From Pseudomonadota bacterium (lineage in GTDB: Bacteria; Desulfobacterota; Desulfobacteria; Desulfobacterales; RPRI01), in the NCBI GenBank assembly GCA_018819005.1, contig JAHJQU010000158.1, positions 1-6,094 of the forward strand: a stretch of 6,094 bases of DNA, read 5' to 3'. The notes below the pieces were generated by a model that was given only the letters and a program-made list of their open reading frames with translations, was not told where the DNA came from and did not search any database. Position 1 is the stretch's first letter. The number at the start of each line of letters is the position of its first letter. Made by a program: the position numbers and the translations under genes. Below, in pieces: positions 5,966-6,094 of the stretch.

Positions 5966-6094
5966 AGGAAAAGATAGTGGTAAAGAATCTATAAAAGCTC
6001 ATGTATTCTAACTTATTATAAAACAGTTAAGTAACATTATATAGCCATTTCCATGGTTATTTTGTAATAAATATAGGGATAATTTACAGAATAA
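5966..6094. other. AT-rich right edge, no feature seen
   Basis: Very AT-rich sequence with no convincing gene or terminator. It may be the promoter region of a gene beyond the window. Confidence 0.5.

Noticed and set aside
5776..5994. 72-codon plus-strand reading frame
   Set aside because: No ribosome site before its ATG, no recognisable motif, and it starts upstream of the promoter-like boxes. The hairpin pattern fits non-coding sequence better.

Overview
The window looks like an accessory segment of a mid-GC proteobacterial chromosome, or of a large mobile element. Gammaproteobacteria or Betaproteobacteria fit best, judged from protein style, sigma70-like promoter boxes and AGGAG-type ribosome sites; the species cannot be named. 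No housekeeping gene, tRNA, rRNA, CRISPR array or intact insertion sequence is visible. All three protein genes I accept lie on the minus strand, so the window reads right to left.

Right flank (5293-6094, about 800 bases) has no convincing protein gene. It holds the start region of the large gene, a perfect 20-bp palindrome at 5712-5731, and near 5788-5965 a plus-strand promoter-like pair followed at once by four successive hairpins. That last segment is a candidate structured small RNA of unknown identity.

The centre (985-5292) is one very large gene of 1435 codons with a TTG start. Its product joins three modules: an N-terminal GT4-type glycosyltransferase (EX7E and GGIN motifs), a central STAND/NB-ARC-like P-loop ATPase (GAGGLGKT, LLIIIDYAETR) and a C-terminal array of eight 46-residue TPR-like repeats, followed by an unrecognised helical tail. 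This is the 'effector - NTPase switch - repeat sensor' layout of bacterial NLR-like conflict proteins, but with a glycosyltransferase in the effector position. Some TPR units are almost identical at DNA level, so the array expanded or was homogenised recently.

The left part (78-615) is a compact type II toxin-antitoxin operon: a ribbon-helix-helix-type antitoxin followed, with a 14-base overlap, by a MazF/PemK-type endoribonuclease toxin. A sigma70-like promoter (TTGACA, 17 bp, TACCAT) carries an 8+8-bp inverted repeat across its -10 region, as expected for autoregulation. The 369-base gap between the large gene and the antitoxin holds this promoter and some inverted repeats.

Taken together, a NLR-like signalling ATPase with an unusual effector beside a MazEF-like module suggests a defence or stress island. 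The link between the two systems is inferred from position only; they have separate promoter regions.
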